Shown here: piece by piece, positions 1 to 7,751 of the stretch
Position numbering within the stretch: the stretch's first letter is position 1
Layout of the letters: every line of letters begins with the position of its first letter
Origin: RGIG5270 sp045538635
GTDB lineage: Bacteria > Verrucomicrobiota > Lentisphaeria > Victivallales > Victivallaceae
Direction of reading: 5' to 3'
DNA length: 20,181 nt
Assembly (NCBI GenBank): GCA_045538635.1
Contig: JAZSRU010000014.1
Span: forward strand, 1-20,181
Notes under the pieces: model-generated
What the model was told of the DNA's origin: nothing
The model's input: only the letters and a program-made list of their open reading frames with translations
Databases searched by the model: none
Program-made: the position numbers and the translations under genes

Positions 1-80
1 TCGTAACCGCTTCAGACCTCGCGGCGCTGACCGCGCTATTGTGATTACAAGAGAGCTTATATACTTTATTCAAAAAGTAC

Positions 81-100
81 CCTTTTCTTTTTTGAAAAGG
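81..100. repeat. Short hairpin CCTTTTC/GAAAAGG
   Basis: A 7-bp perfect inverted repeat (81-87 with 94-100) with a T6 loop lies next to the larger palindrome. It may be part of one composite element or of a terminator. Its function is unknown. Confidence 0.4.
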
Positions 101-111
101 TGGAGGGTTTC

Positions 112-168
112 AGGGAGGCGGAAAAATCTTTTTTCTTTTAATCAAGAAAAAAGTTTTTCCGCCTTCCT
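112..168. repeat. Large intergenic palindrome, possible terminator or repeat element
   Basis: Arms 112-137 and 144-168 pair over 25 base pairs, with one bulged T (127), one G-T pair and a 6-base loop (TTAATC). The stem is GC-rich at its base (GGAGGCGG with CCGCCTTCC) and A/T-rich near the loop. It lies 28 bases beyond the stop of the minus-strand oxidoreductase gene and could end transcription from either side, or be one copy of a dispersed palindromic repeat. No second copy is seen in this window. Confidence 0.6.
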
Positions 169-195
169 AAACAACTTCCGATAATGTATATTATA

Positions 196-1293
196 TCATG
201 CTTTTGCGAGTTCACGGATTTTTTCAGTGTATTCAACAACAGCGAATGCTTCCTCAAACTTGATGGGGAAGGGGACACCTTTTTTAATTGCGGCGGCAAT
301 ATGCTTGTAAGTATCGTTCAAAGTTGCGCCGTTGGCGGGAGTGCAGTCGAGAGTTTCCTCTATCCAGACCAAGCCGCCGACATTGTCGAAAACAGCGCGG
401 TCAGCTTTGGCATCGCGTTTGGTGGCATCTGCTCCGAAGTCGCCGAGTTTGATTGGCGGAACAGCTTCGGTTGCAGGAACGGGAGCTGAACATTTATCGA
501 GGTCGAGGCGTTTGATTTTTAGTTTCTTTTCCTCAATGACCTGAATAGAACCGTACTGACCGTAAACGGTACAGATCGGCATACCGTAAGCGACTCCGCC
601 GGAAATTTCAATATCGACAACTCTGCCGGATTTGCCGCGGAAAACAGCTTTGACATGGTCCTCGGCATCGCCGGTTGCAGCAACGAGCTGCAAATCCGCC
701 CAGAGGCTTTCAACTTCATAGTCAAGATATTGCAGAGCCTGATCAATGAGGTGCGGCCCCCAGTTGTTGAGCTGACCGCCGCCGCATGAAGTGAGAGTCT
801 GCCAGTCATTGCGGCGTGAATAGCTGTGACGGCAAAGTTTGATTTCATGAATTCTGCCGAGTACGCCGGAATCAATAATTTCTTTGACATACTGAAAATG
901 TTCTTCAAAACGGCGGTTGTGACGGCAGAAAAGTTTGCCGGGATATTTTTTGTTGGCTTCAGCGAGAACTTTGGCTTCAGCGACATTCAGACCGATCGGT
1001 TTTTCGATGAGAACATATTTGCCGGCTTCGAGAGCTTTGACTGCATAATCAACATGGAATTTTGAGGGAGGAGCGACGACAACAAGATCGATTTCCGGAG
1101 AATTGATCATATCTTCATATTTGGGATATGCCTTGCAGCCGGGAAAGCGTTTTGCCATTGCTTCCATGCGTTCGGGGACGATGTCGCAAGAGCCTTTGAA
1201 CTCAAAAACATCGGGATAGAGGGCAACTTCGCCCAGATGCATTCCCCATCCGGCACGGCCGATGCCGCACAAACCAATTCTGATTTTATCCAT
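196..1293 (-). CDS. Gfo/Idh/MocA family NAD(P)-dependent oxidoreductase
   Basis: This 365-aa cytoplasmic protein has the family layout: an N-terminal Rossmann fold with GLCGIGRAG at 7-15, the EKP signature at 97-99 (Lys98 is the usual catalytic lysine) and a C-terminal alpha/beta substrate domain. The segment GGGQLNNWGPHLID at 171-184 is the family's G-G-G-x-L-x-D-x-G-x-H-x-x-D motif, but the first Asp is Asn177; His181 and Asp184 are kept. Members oxidise or reduce sugars, inositols or sugar acids. The start has AAGGAT upstream. It lies 23 bases after the TIM-barrel gene on the same strand, so the two are probably cotranscribed and act on the same sugar. The exact substrate is unknown. Confidence 0.9.
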   Translation of the reverse strand: MDKIRIGLCGIGRAGWGMHLGEVALYPDVFEFKGSCDIVPERMEAMAKRFPGCKAYPKYEDMINSPEIDLVVVAPPSKFHVDYAVKALEAGKYVLIEKPIGLNVAEAKVLAEANKKYPGKLFCRHNRRFEEHFQYVKEIIDSGVLGRIHEIKLCRHSYSRRNDWQTLTSCGGGQLNNWGPHLIDQALQYLDYEVESLWADLQLVAATGDAEDHVKAVFRGKSGRVVDIEISGGVAYGMPICTVYGQYGSIQVIEEKKLKIKRLDLDKCSAPVPATEAVPPIKLGDFGADATKRDAKADRAVFDNVGGLVWIEETLDCTPANGATLNDTYKHIAAAIKKGVPFPIKFEEAFAVVEYTEKIRELAKA

Positions 1294-1316
1294 AATTTTT
1301 AATCCTTATATTAAAC

Positions 1317-2066
1317 TCAACCTAAAATCTTTTTCAATTCATTGATGCTGACTGCCAAGTCTTCAACCGGAGGATTCAAATGAGTATCGTGTTCAACGAG
1401 AACCCATTTGTCATATTTTTTGTCTTTGAGGAACTGTGCGACACTCTGATAATCCAAATTGTCGTTGCCGCCGCCGAGTTCGCAGAAACGCAGACGGTCG
1501 CTCCATTCGGAAGCGCCGGGATTTTTGATAAAGACGTCTTTGAAGTGGATGGAGGCGAGGCGGTCGTAATATTTTTCGAGAGCTTTCATGTTGTCGCCGT
1601 TTGCGCCGTGGAGATGACCGATATCGAGCAGCAAGCTTGCATCGGGGCATTTTTTCATAAAGTAATCAAGTTCATCCTGTGATTCAATGACTGAACCCAA
1701 GTGGTTGTGAAGTGCGCCTTTGAGGTTGTATTTTTTGCAGGCTTCAAGAAGTTTGTTGGCGCGGCGGCAGAAAACATCAATATTGACATTGCGGGTGGCA
1801 GGGCCGACGGAAATCCAGATATATTCACAACCGAAAGCGGCTGACCATTGAATTGCCTGTTCAATTTTTGTACCTACAGCAGTTGCAAAGCTCATTCCGT
1901 GTTTGCGGAATGTTGCGGCATTCTGCAAAGCAAAAGCAGTTTCAGAGGCAGAAAGTCTTTCAAGACCGTCGTATCCGATTGATTTGAGCATTGTAAGGCG
2001 TTCTTCAAGGTCGTAAAGATCGCCGTTGTAAACATTGATTCCGTAATCTGCAACACCGTATTTCAT
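1317..2066 (-). CDS. Sugar phosphate isomerase/epimerase-like TIM barrel protein
   Basis: This 249-aa protein belongs to the xylose-isomerase-like TIM barrel superfamily (AP endonuclease family 2 fold). The likely metal and active-site segments are visible: LHNH at 119-122, LLLDIGHLHG at 145-154, IHFKD at 173-177 and VEHD at 224-227. The open frame extends 19 codons further upstream, but the ATG at 2066 is chosen because AAGGAG sits just before it and the protein then begins directly with strand one (MKYGVADYG). It is the first gene of a two-gene unit with the oxidoreductase. Such pairs occur in inositol, keto-sugar and 3-keto-glycoside catabolism; isomerase, epimerase, dehydratase or lyase chemistry are all possible. 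Confidence 0.85.
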   Translation of the reverse strand: MKYGVADYGINVYNGDLYDLEERLTMLKSIGYDGLERLSASETAFALQNAATFRKHGMSFATAVGTKIEQAIQWSAAFGCEYIWISVGPATRNVNIDVFCRRANKLLEACKKYNLKGALHNHLGSVIESQDELDYFMKKCPDASLLLDIGHLHGANGDNMKALEKYYDRLASIHFKDVFIKNPGASEWSDRLRFCELGGGNDNLDYQSVAQFLKDKKYDKWVLVEHDTHLNPPVEDLAVSINELKKILG

Positions 2067-2114
2067 AAAAAAACTCCTTTTTATGGTTAAAAAAATTTGT
2101 ATTTCTGCGTATAT

Positions 2115-2142
2115 ATTATACATTATAATATGAAAAAATCAA
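2115..2142 (-). promoter_or_regulatory. Candidate sigma-70 promoter for the isomerase/oxidoreductase operon
   Basis: On the minus strand TTGATT (2142-2137) is followed after 16 bases by TATAAT (2120-2115), with the ATG about 50 bases further on. It lies in the 113-base gap between this operon and the divergent AraC gene, where an AraC-type activator would be expected to bind. Confidence 0.5.
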
Positions 2143-2168
2143 TGGACTAAATATACTTTTTTTGGAGT

Positions 2169-2180
2169 TTTTGCGCAAAA
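2169..2180. promoter_or_regulatory. Perfect 12-bp palindrome TTTTGCGCAAAA over the AraC gene start
   Basis: It is symmetric about a central CG, the style of site bound by LacI-family proteins, and its last base is the A of the AraC gene's ATG. An 11/12 match lies at 5914-5925 beside the LacI gene. The operator role is inferred. Confidence 0.35.
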
Positions 2181-2971
2181 TGGCACTTTATTCAAACATT
2201 CAATTTCTTTATTGCGGAGATGACAGAAATTACGATTCTGATATCAACCGTACTTTTGACAGTTACGGTATTCAGTACAACCATGAGAGCGGACTGGAAT
2301 TTGCAGTTGACAGTGATGCTCCGCAGACAGTCAGCGGCAGTTATGTTTTTTTCAATAAACCGGGATATTTTTATCATTACTCCATGCCGGCGGCAGGCCA
2401 TGTGCGGCATCACAGTTATGTGACATTTATCGGGGAGAGGGTGCAGGATTATATAGCAGCAGGTTTGCTGGATAATGATAAGCCTGAATTGATTGCAATT
2501 CATGATCCGGTGCGTTTTGCCGGATTGATGCATCAGCTGCAGGTCGAACTGCTGCATGACAAAAAATCGTTAAAAGTGGTGCATCTGCTTGACCGTCTGT
2601 TGTTTATCATTCAGGATGAGCGTGCGATCCAATCAAGCGCACTGCGTTATTATGAAAAAATTTTGAATGAATGTGAGGAGGCGATCATCGCCAATCCTGT
2701 CAAGGAACATGATTTCCGGCAATGGGCGAAAAAAGCCGGAGTTTCGTATGCGCATTTCCGCCGTTTGTTTCAGCAGCATTCAGGTTTTGCGCCGAAAGCA
2801 TTTCTGCTGCACAACCGTTTCAATATGGCAGTGCATTATTTGCAGGAAAGTGATATGAGAATAGCGGAGATCGCAGATGCCGCCGGATGGGATGATGTTT
2901 ACTTTTTTTCCAAACAGTTTAAAAAGCGTTTCGGTATGCCGCCGATGCAGTTCCGCCGGCGCAGCCGATAA
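2180..2971 (+). CDS. AraC family transcriptional regulator
   Basis: This 263-aa DNA-binding regulator has an N-terminal domain (about 1-145) of the size expected for a cupin-like effector-binding fold. The C-terminal AraC domain has two helix-turn-helix units, around 177-200 (FRQWAKKAGVSYAHFRRLFQ) and 227-250 (RIAEIADAAGWDDVYFFSKQ), ending in the usual RFGMPPMQFRR. The frame is open from a TTG at 2162, but the ATG at 2180 is preferred: GGAG at 2164-2167 precedes it by 12 bases, a slightly long gap. Divergence from the oxidoreductase/isomerase pair suggests that it controls that operon in response to a sugar. The gene converges with the HAD gene, with only 5 bases between the stops. Confidence 0.9.
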   Translation: MALYSNIQFLYCGDDRNYDSDINRTFDSYGIQYNHESGLEFAVDSDAPQTVSGSYVFFNKPGYFYHYSMPAAGHVRHHSYVTFIGERVQDYIAAGLLDNDKPELIAIHDPVRFAGLMHQLQVELLHDKKSLKVVHLLDRLLFIIQDERAIQSSALRYYEKILNECEEAIIANPVKEHDFRQWAKKAGVSYAHFRRLFQQHSGFAPKAFLLHNRFNMAVHYLQESDMRIAEIADAAGWDDVYFFSKQFKKRFGMPPMQFRRRSR

Positions 2972-2976
2972 AATTT

Positions 2977-3597
2977 TCACCAGTTGATTTTAAAGCGGTC
3001 GGCAATGCTGATTATCTGCTGCCAGTTGTCTTTCTGGGTTTCATCATAGATGGCAATTACGGGGAAATCCGCCTTTTTTGCAGTTATTATCGCAGAATAT
3101 GAATCTTCAAAAACAGCAACTTCCTGCGGGTGAGATTGAAAACGGTTTGCACAATAAAGATAAATCTCCGGATTGCTTTTGTCACAGAAACCGTCTTCGG
3201 TACTGCATATAAATTCAAAGTTTTCTGCTATCCCGAAATGTGTAAGCGCGTTTTGTATCAGATTGCGCGGAGAGGCTGACGCAACACACATTCTGACCTT
3301 GTTTTCTTTGAGCTTTGCAAGATATTCATGAATACCTTTTTTGGGCGTTACATGATTGAGATAATGGAAGTTCATGAGTTCGCACATTTCATTGAAAACC
3401 TGCTGTACACTTTTTTGCAGATTAAAAGTTTTTACAGTCAGTGCAACAGATTCAGTAACATTGATATTGGCGATTTTTTCAGCATATTCTTTGGAAATAG
3501 GTTTGCCGAGATATTCGGCAAGAATGTTTCTCCAGTACGGCATCGAATCAAGCAGAGTGCCGTCCATATCAAATATCGCGTATGGCTGATTTATCAT
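2977..3597 (-). CDS. HAD family hydrolase (beta-phosphoglucomutase/phosphatase-like)
   Basis: This 206-aa protein has all HAD motifs in order: motif I DMDGTLLDS at 10-18 (Asp10 nucleophile, Asp12 acid/base), motif II VASASPR at 105-111, the conserved Lys at 140 (CDKSNPEIY) and motif IV FEDS at 163-166. A helical cap is inserted after motif I, as in the beta-phosphoglucomutase/phosphoglycolate-phosphatase subgroup. The ATG at 3597 is preferred over a TTG at 3609 because the GGAG in that TTG region is its Shine-Dalgarno sequence at 6 bases. It is the last gene of the three-gene minus-strand unit, 33 bases after the metallo-hydrolase. The substrate is a small phosphate ester of unknown identity. 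Confidence 0.88.
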   Translation of the reverse strand: MINQPYAIFDMDGTLLDSMPYWRNILAEYLGKPISKEYAEKIANINVTESVALTVKTFNLQKSVQQVFNEMCELMNFHYLNHVTPKKGIHEYLAKLKENKVRMCVASASPRNLIQNALTHFGIAENFEFICSTEDGFCDKSNPEIYLYCANRFQSHPQEVAVFEDSYSAIITAKKADFPVIAIYDETQKDNWQQIISIADRFKINW

Positions 3598-3630
3598 ATT
3601 TTTCTCCAATCTGCAGATGTTTGCCTGCCG

Positions 3631-4437
3631 TTAAACAGTGATAATATCTCCGCCCCGGATCGTCCGGATATCACATTCCGTGAGATTGTGCCGCAGAAAT
3701 ACGATGGCATCATTGCCGGTACAATGCATGAGATAAAGTTTTTCAATACCGCAACTTTTGAGGAATGCGGCAGTTTGGTCGAGTCTTGCTGTATCGGCAT
3801 GGAGCAGGTGCAGACCGCCGATGACAGTTCTGATTTTTATTGCCGGAAAAATTTTGCTGCAATGTTCAACTGTATTGATAATACCGGAGTGGCAGCATCC
3901 GTGAATAAGAGTTCCATTGTCAAGCAGCAATGCGGATTCATCGGTTATAAAATCACATTCTGCACCGTCAATCCCGGTAAAAAACGGCCCGCCGCAATCT
4001 TCATTTGAAAGACGCGGTATTTCTCCGGTACAGAAAATTCCCGGCAGGATTTCACAAGGTTCATCTGTATGAAAAACTTTTGAATTGTGCAGAACTTTTT
4101 GTGATTCCGACGGCATGGTCAGATTTCCCGGAGCTTTGCCGGGATGCAAACTGAAATGAGCAGAGTCAATTTCAGGATGACAGAAAATTGTTCCGGAAAA
4201 AAATTGCAGCCCGCCGGTATGATCGTTATGACCGTGCGACAGAAAAGCGTGTTTGACATCAGAGAGATCAATATTCATTTTTTTTGCATTTTCAAGCCAC
4301 ACTGAGCTTGCTCCGAAGTCAAACAGAATTTTATTTTTCCGGTGTTCAATCAACATCGAAAGACCATGTTCAGCTCCGAGTCCCGGAGCTGAATCATTCT
4401 CTGCAAGAACAGTTATTTTTGAAACACAACTATTCAT
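3631..4437 (-). CDS. Metallo-beta-lactamase-fold hydrolase, COG1237 type
   Basis: This 268-aa protein carries the binuclear-metal motif SHGHNDHTGG at 67-76 (His68, His70, Asp72, His73). Further motifs are GCCHSGIINTV at 180-190, IGGLHLL at 206-212 and LMHCTG at 236-241. This set is characteristic of COG1237, often annotated as a dihydropterin-ribofuranosyl-aminobenzene 5'-phosphate synthase after archaeal relatives; that activity should not be assumed in a bacterium. It starts 27 bases after the AbgB-like gene, so the two are likely cotranscribed. The ribosome-binding site is weak, with only GGAAA further upstream. It is predicted to be cytoplasmic, with no signal peptide. Confidence 0.85.
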   Translation of the reverse strand: MNSCVSKITVLAENDSAPGLGAEHGLSMLIEHRKNKILFDFGASSVWLENAKKMNIDLSDVKHAFLSHGHNDHTGGLQFFSGTIFCHPEIDSAHFSLHPGKAPGNLTMPSESQKVLHNSKVFHTDEPCEILPGIFCTGEIPRLSNEDCGGPFFTGIDGAECDFITDESALLLDNGTLIHGCCHSGIINTVEHCSKIFPAIKIRTVIGGLHLLHADTARLDQTAAFLKSCGIEKLYLMHCTGNDAIVFLRHNLTECDIRTIRGGDIITV

Positions 4438-4464
4438 ATTGTGTAAAAATTTCCGTTTGTTTTA

Positions 4465-5826
4465 TTACAGATGCGGCATCACATCTGCGGGCATGGCAGG
4501 TTCGTAAATGCCTTTTGTTTTTTCCAGATGTTCTTTTTTAGCCTGTGCGAGCAATTCGGGATTTTCCATCAACTGAACTGCAGCGAGCGCGAGAGCTTTG
4601 CCGGTATAAAGCATGGCGCGGCGGGCAAAACCATTTTTGCCCTGTGCAACAGTCTGCCAGCTGTGATTGGGGGTACCGGGTATCCAGCAGCCGACATGCA
4701 GTTGTACAGTCGGACAATTCCAGCTGACATCTCCGGTGTCGGTAGAACCGAAATGCGGAGAAATCACATCCGGCAGCGGCAGAAGTTCGGTCGGATAAAG
4801 CGGTAAATCTGCTTTGCGGTCGGAAAAGTGTTTAATAAGTTCTTCGGCAAAAGCGATATCTTTTTCATCAGGTTGGGGCAGTGGAATTGCTGCCATTGCT
4901 TTGTAAAGATTTTTCTGTAAAGTCGGAATCGTAATCAAATTGGAACTCGCACTGTGAAATTCACTGTCAAAAGTGGTTTCGGTGGCAATAGCAGCACCTT
5001 CGGCGCATTTGCGGACACGCTCACAGAGTGCATTTAAATCGGCATTATTTTTAGCGCGCATCATATACATTACTTCGGCATGAGGCTGAACGATATTGGC
5101 AGCTGTGCCGCCGGCATCTGTTATGGCATAATGTACGCGGTTGTCATATGGGATGTGTTCGCGGAGAAAGTTTACTGCCACATTCATAAGTTCAACTGCA
5201 TCCAATGCACTGCGTCCGAGATGCGGTGTCGCCCCGGCATGAGATGCTCTGCCGTCAAAACGATAGAGAATATTGCAGCATGCAAGCGACGGACGGGTAC
5301 GGACTGCCCACATACATTCAGGATGTCCGCCCATGGCTGCATCAAGAGAAGAAAATACTCCGGTTCTTGCCATATATGCTTTGCCGCTTCCGCCTTCTTC
5401 GCCGGGGCATCCGAGAACTTTTACGGTGCCGGGTTTGCCGCTTTTCAGCAGATAATCTTTAACCGCGAGTGCGGCTGCGACTGCACCTGTACCGTAAAGG
5501 TGATGACCGCAGCCATGACCGTCTTCAACACCGGGTTCTTTTGCAGGAAAGGGGACATTTGCCTGTTGACTCAGGCCTGCAAGTGCGTCAAATTCGGCGA
5601 TAAAACCGATTTCCGGATGACCGGAACCGAAAGAAGCGATAAATGCAGTCGGAATGTCTGCAATATTATCTTCAATAGTAAAATCATTCTCTTTGAGATA
5701 AGAGGTGAGGGCGGCCATTGATTTGAATTCTTTGAAAGCGGTTTCCGGATTTTCCCAGAGGACATCAGCAAGTTTGTTTAGTTCATTCTGTTTACTGTCG
5801 ATAGTGTTGAGGAAGTCTGTGTTCAT
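4465..5826 (-). CDS. M20 family amidohydrolase, AbgB-like
   Basis: This 453-aa protein resembles the p-aminobenzoyl-glutamate hydrolase subunit B group of M20 peptidases (E. coli AbgB is slightly longer). Visible metal and active-site segments are GHGCGHH at 103-109, PGEEGGSGK at 141-149 (catalytic Glu and metal ligand), GGHPE at 166-170, SHAGATPH at 195-202 in the lid/dimer domain and a C-terminal NHSWQ with a final His ligand. The family cleaves amide bonds between an acyl or aryl group and an amino acid. Upstream AAGGATC supports the start. It heads the unit with the metallo-hydrolase and HAD genes and diverges from the LacI gene. No AbgA partner or AbgT transporter is present, so the substrate may differ. 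Confidence 0.88.
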   Translation of the reverse strand: MNTDFLNTIDSKQNELNKLADVLWENPETAFKEFKSMAALTSYLKENDFTIEDNIADIPTAFIASFGSGHPEIGFIAEFDALAGLSQQANVPFPAKEPGVEDGHGCGHHLYGTGAVAAALAVKDYLLKSGKPGTVKVLGCPGEEGGSGKAYMARTGVFSSLDAAMGGHPECMWAVRTRPSLACCNILYRFDGRASHAGATPHLGRSALDAVELMNVAVNFLREHIPYDNRVHYAITDAGGTAANIVQPHAEVMYMMRAKNNADLNALCERVRKCAEGAAIATETTFDSEFHSASSNLITIPTLQKNLYKAMAAIPLPQPDEKDIAFAEELIKHFSDRKADLPLYPTELLPLPDVISPHFGSTDTGDVSWNCPTVQLHVGCWIPGTPNHSWQTVAQGKNGFARRAMLYTGKALALAAVQLMENPELLAQAKKEHLEKTKGIYEPAMPADVMPHL

Positions 5827-6040
5827 AATATAGATCCTTATATTTTTGTTATTTCATTTATGATGGTTGTGCGGAGAACAAAGACTGGCTGTCCTGCTTC
5901 TTTTTGTCATGCGTTTTGCGCAGAAGTTATCCGCAATGCGTCGGCAGATAAAAAGTTTTTTCAAATATCAGTCCATCTGATGCACACCTCTTAAATATAC
6001 AGTTGATGTATGGAAAAAACAAGCATATTTGTATTTTTTT
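5827..6040. promoter_or_regulatory. Divergent control region between the amidohydrolase operon and the LacI gene
   Basis: This is a 214-base noncoding gap. It contains TTTTGCGCAGAA at 5914-5925, one mismatch from the palindrome at 2169-2180, and ATTTGTATTT at 6027-6036, which also occurs at 2095-2104. No sigma-70 promoter of good quality stands out on either strand. The region must hold both start sites and is the natural place for LacI autoregulation. Confidence 0.45.
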
Positions 6041-7036
6041 ATGGCAACTTTAAAGGATATTGCAAAAGTTACATCTTTCAGTGTATCAACAGTTTCTGTT
6101 GTTTTGCGCGGTGATGCGGCTAAATTCGGAATATGCAAGGATACCGTCAAAGAAATACAACGCGCCGCTGCCAAACTCGGATATGTCAAAAATGATTACG
6201 CGCGTACGATGGCAAGCGGAAAGAGCCGTTTGCTGGCTTTTGTGACTGATACCAAACGCAATGTCGAATATCGCGGGCGTCTTTTGGCCGGCATGTTGGA
6301 GGAGATATCTGCCAGGGATTATTCTATGCGTATTTTTAACTATGATCCGGGTTCGGAGGATGAGCTTCTTTTGAAATTGCAGGCATTGCGTGTCAAAGGT
6401 GTTTTGCTGTCCGGAGAGCTGCATAAAGATGTAATAGAAGCTTTTATTCCGAAGTGCTTGAAACAAAAAATTTTTTGTGCGACTGTCAATCATTCCAATC
6501 AGATTAGCGGAGTGGGGGCGGAGAGTGATGATATTGCCGGAGTTTCTCTGCTTACGGATTATCTTTTTGAAAACGGTCACAGAAATATCGCCTATTGCGG
6601 CAGAATGAATGAAGAGGAGTATTCGCAAAAACGATTGAAAGGCTATTTGAACGGCATGCAGAAATATGGCTTGACGCCGCATGTTTATAATTATTCCGGA
6701 GATTTTAAATTGAAAGAGTTGATAAAATGCGGCATTACTGCAGTTGTGTGTGAATCTGATTATGTCGGTGCATCACTTCTGCAGCATGCATATGCAAATT
6801 CGATCAGTGTGCCGGAAGATATTTCCGTTTGCGGTTTCGGCGGTATGGAAATTTCTGATTTTGCCGCCCGTCCGATGACTACGATCGTTCAGGATTTTGC
6901 TTCTATAGGCAGGAACGCGGTACAAATGCTGATCGATGCTTTGGAGAAACCGGATTTTATGAGAGGCAGGAAAATATTTAATATTGCAATAAAAACCGCT
7001 TTAAAAGAAAAACAGACTACAGGAAAAATAAATTAA
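6041..7036 (+). CDS. LacI family transcriptional regulator
   Basis: This 331-aa repressor-type protein has an N-terminal LacI helix-turn-helix (MATLKDIAKVTSFSVSTVSV, 1-20), a hinge around 48-60 (YVKNDYARTMASG) and a periplasmic-binding-protein-like sensor domain from about 62 to 320. That domain includes the dimer-interface segment ISVCGFGGMEISDFAARPMT at 261-280. The ATG at 6041 is chosen over a TTG at 6029 because family members begin almost exactly at this HTH. No clear Shine-Dalgarno is visible, so translation may be weak. It probably senses a sugar or related ligand and controls the divergent amidohydrolase operon, itself, or the exported-protein operon that starts 34 bases downstream. 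Confidence 0.92.
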   Translation: MATLKDIAKVTSFSVSTVSVVLRGDAAKFGICKDTVKEIQRAAAKLGYVKNDYARTMASGKSRLLAFVTDTKRNVEYRGRLLAGMLEEISARDYSMRIFNYDPGSEDELLLKLQALRVKGVLLSGELHKDVIEAFIPKCLKQKIFCATVNHSNQISGVGAESDDIAGVSLLTDYLFENGHRNIAYCGRMNEEEYSQKRLKGYLNGMQKYGLTPHVYNYSGDFKLKELIKCGITAVVCESDYVGASLLQHAYANSISVPEDISVCGFGGMEISDFAARPMTTIVQDFASIGRNAVQMLIDALEKPDFMRGRKIFNIAIKTALKEKQTTGKIN

Positions 7037-7070
7037 ATAGAGAAAATCAACCAAAAGAAAGGATTTTATC

Positions 7071-7751
7071 ATGAAAAAATTTTTAACTCTCGTTGCCGCA
7101 TCTCTCTGTACCGTAATCATGGCCGCTGATCCAGCCGCACTTCTCAAAGAGGGCGCAGCTGCTCTGAAAGCCAAAGACTTCACTACTGCACTTGCCAAAT
7201 ATACCGAGGCACAGAATTCAGCAGTAAATAATGTACAGAAACGCAACGCCATTATGGGTAAATTCAATACTTATATCAGACAGGGAAAACACGCCGATGC
7301 CAGAAAGTTCATGGAAGCTGCTGTCGAAGATGAAGGTCTTAAAAATACAGATGTCCGTCTGCTGCTCAATCATCTTGCAACTCCTTACATCTGGTGGCCG
7401 GCACAGGCTCAATATGCCATCAATATTCTTAAGCAGGCCCAGAATGTTGAAGTTTCCAAAAATTCAAATGAGTATTACAACTCATATTTCCTGTTGGCAT
7501 CAGCTTACGGGCATTGCTTCAAAGAATACAAAACTGTCATTGAAGTAATCACTCCCATCACACAGATCACTGGCCAGCATCCCGCCAATAAATATAATGC
7601 TTATATGCTGATCGGTAATGCTCATGAGCGTCTCGGCAACAAGGAAGAGGCACTTCAGGCATTCAAAAATGCTGTTGCATGGGGTAAAAAGATCCCGTAC
7701 AAATATAATTACTCCAGAGCAGAAACGGCAGTTGAAAGGCTTTCCAAATGA
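7071..7751 (+). CDS. Exported tetratricopeptide-repeat protein
   Basis: This 226-aa protein has a typical Sec signal peptide (MKKFLTLVAASLCTVIMA, cleavage near residue 18-19; Cys13 does not fit a lipobox). The rest is helical with TPR-like units, clearest at about 22-52 (LLKEGAAALKAKDFTTALAKY) and 176-206 (NAYMLIGNAHERLGNKEEAL). It probably acts as a periplasmic or surface protein-protein scaffold. AAAGGA before the ATG supports the start. Its stop overlaps the start of the next gene by 4 bases (ATGA), so it is translationally coupled to the DUF4838 protein and may be its partner. The specific function is unknown. Confidence 0.8.
   Translation: MKKFLTLVAASLCTVIMAADPAALLKEGAAALKAKDFTTALAKYTEAQNSAVNNVQKRNAIMGKFNTYIRQGKHADARKFMEAAVEDEGLKNTDVRLLLNHLATPYIWWPAQAQYAINILKQAQNVEVSKNSNEYYNSYFLLASAYGHCFKEYKTVIEVITPITQITGQHPANKYNAYMLIGNAHERLGNKEEALQAFKNAVAWGKKIPYKYNYSRAETAVERLSK

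Larger units (their letters stand above)
1..184 (+). other. Window-edge segment, possible 3' end of a gene
   Basis: Two plus frames are open at the left edge. One runs from base 3 to a TGA at 42-44 and ends in SDLAALTALL. The other runs from base 2 to a TAA at 182-184, but most of it crosses the hairpins at 81-100 and 112-168, which argues against coding there. The first about 50 bases are GC-rich and may be the tail of a gene that starts outside the window. Neither frame can be confirmed or named from this fragment. The rest of the stretch is AT-rich intergenic DNA with two hairpins. Confidence 0.25.

Noticed and set aside
3328..4008. 226-codon plus-strand frame
   Set aside because: It spans antisense of two well-supported genes (HAD and metallo-hydrolase) and has no known domain.
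5080..5721. 213-codon plus-strand frame rich in Cys
   Set aside because: It is antisense to the conserved AbgB-like gene; the Cys content comes from complement of Gly/Ala codons.
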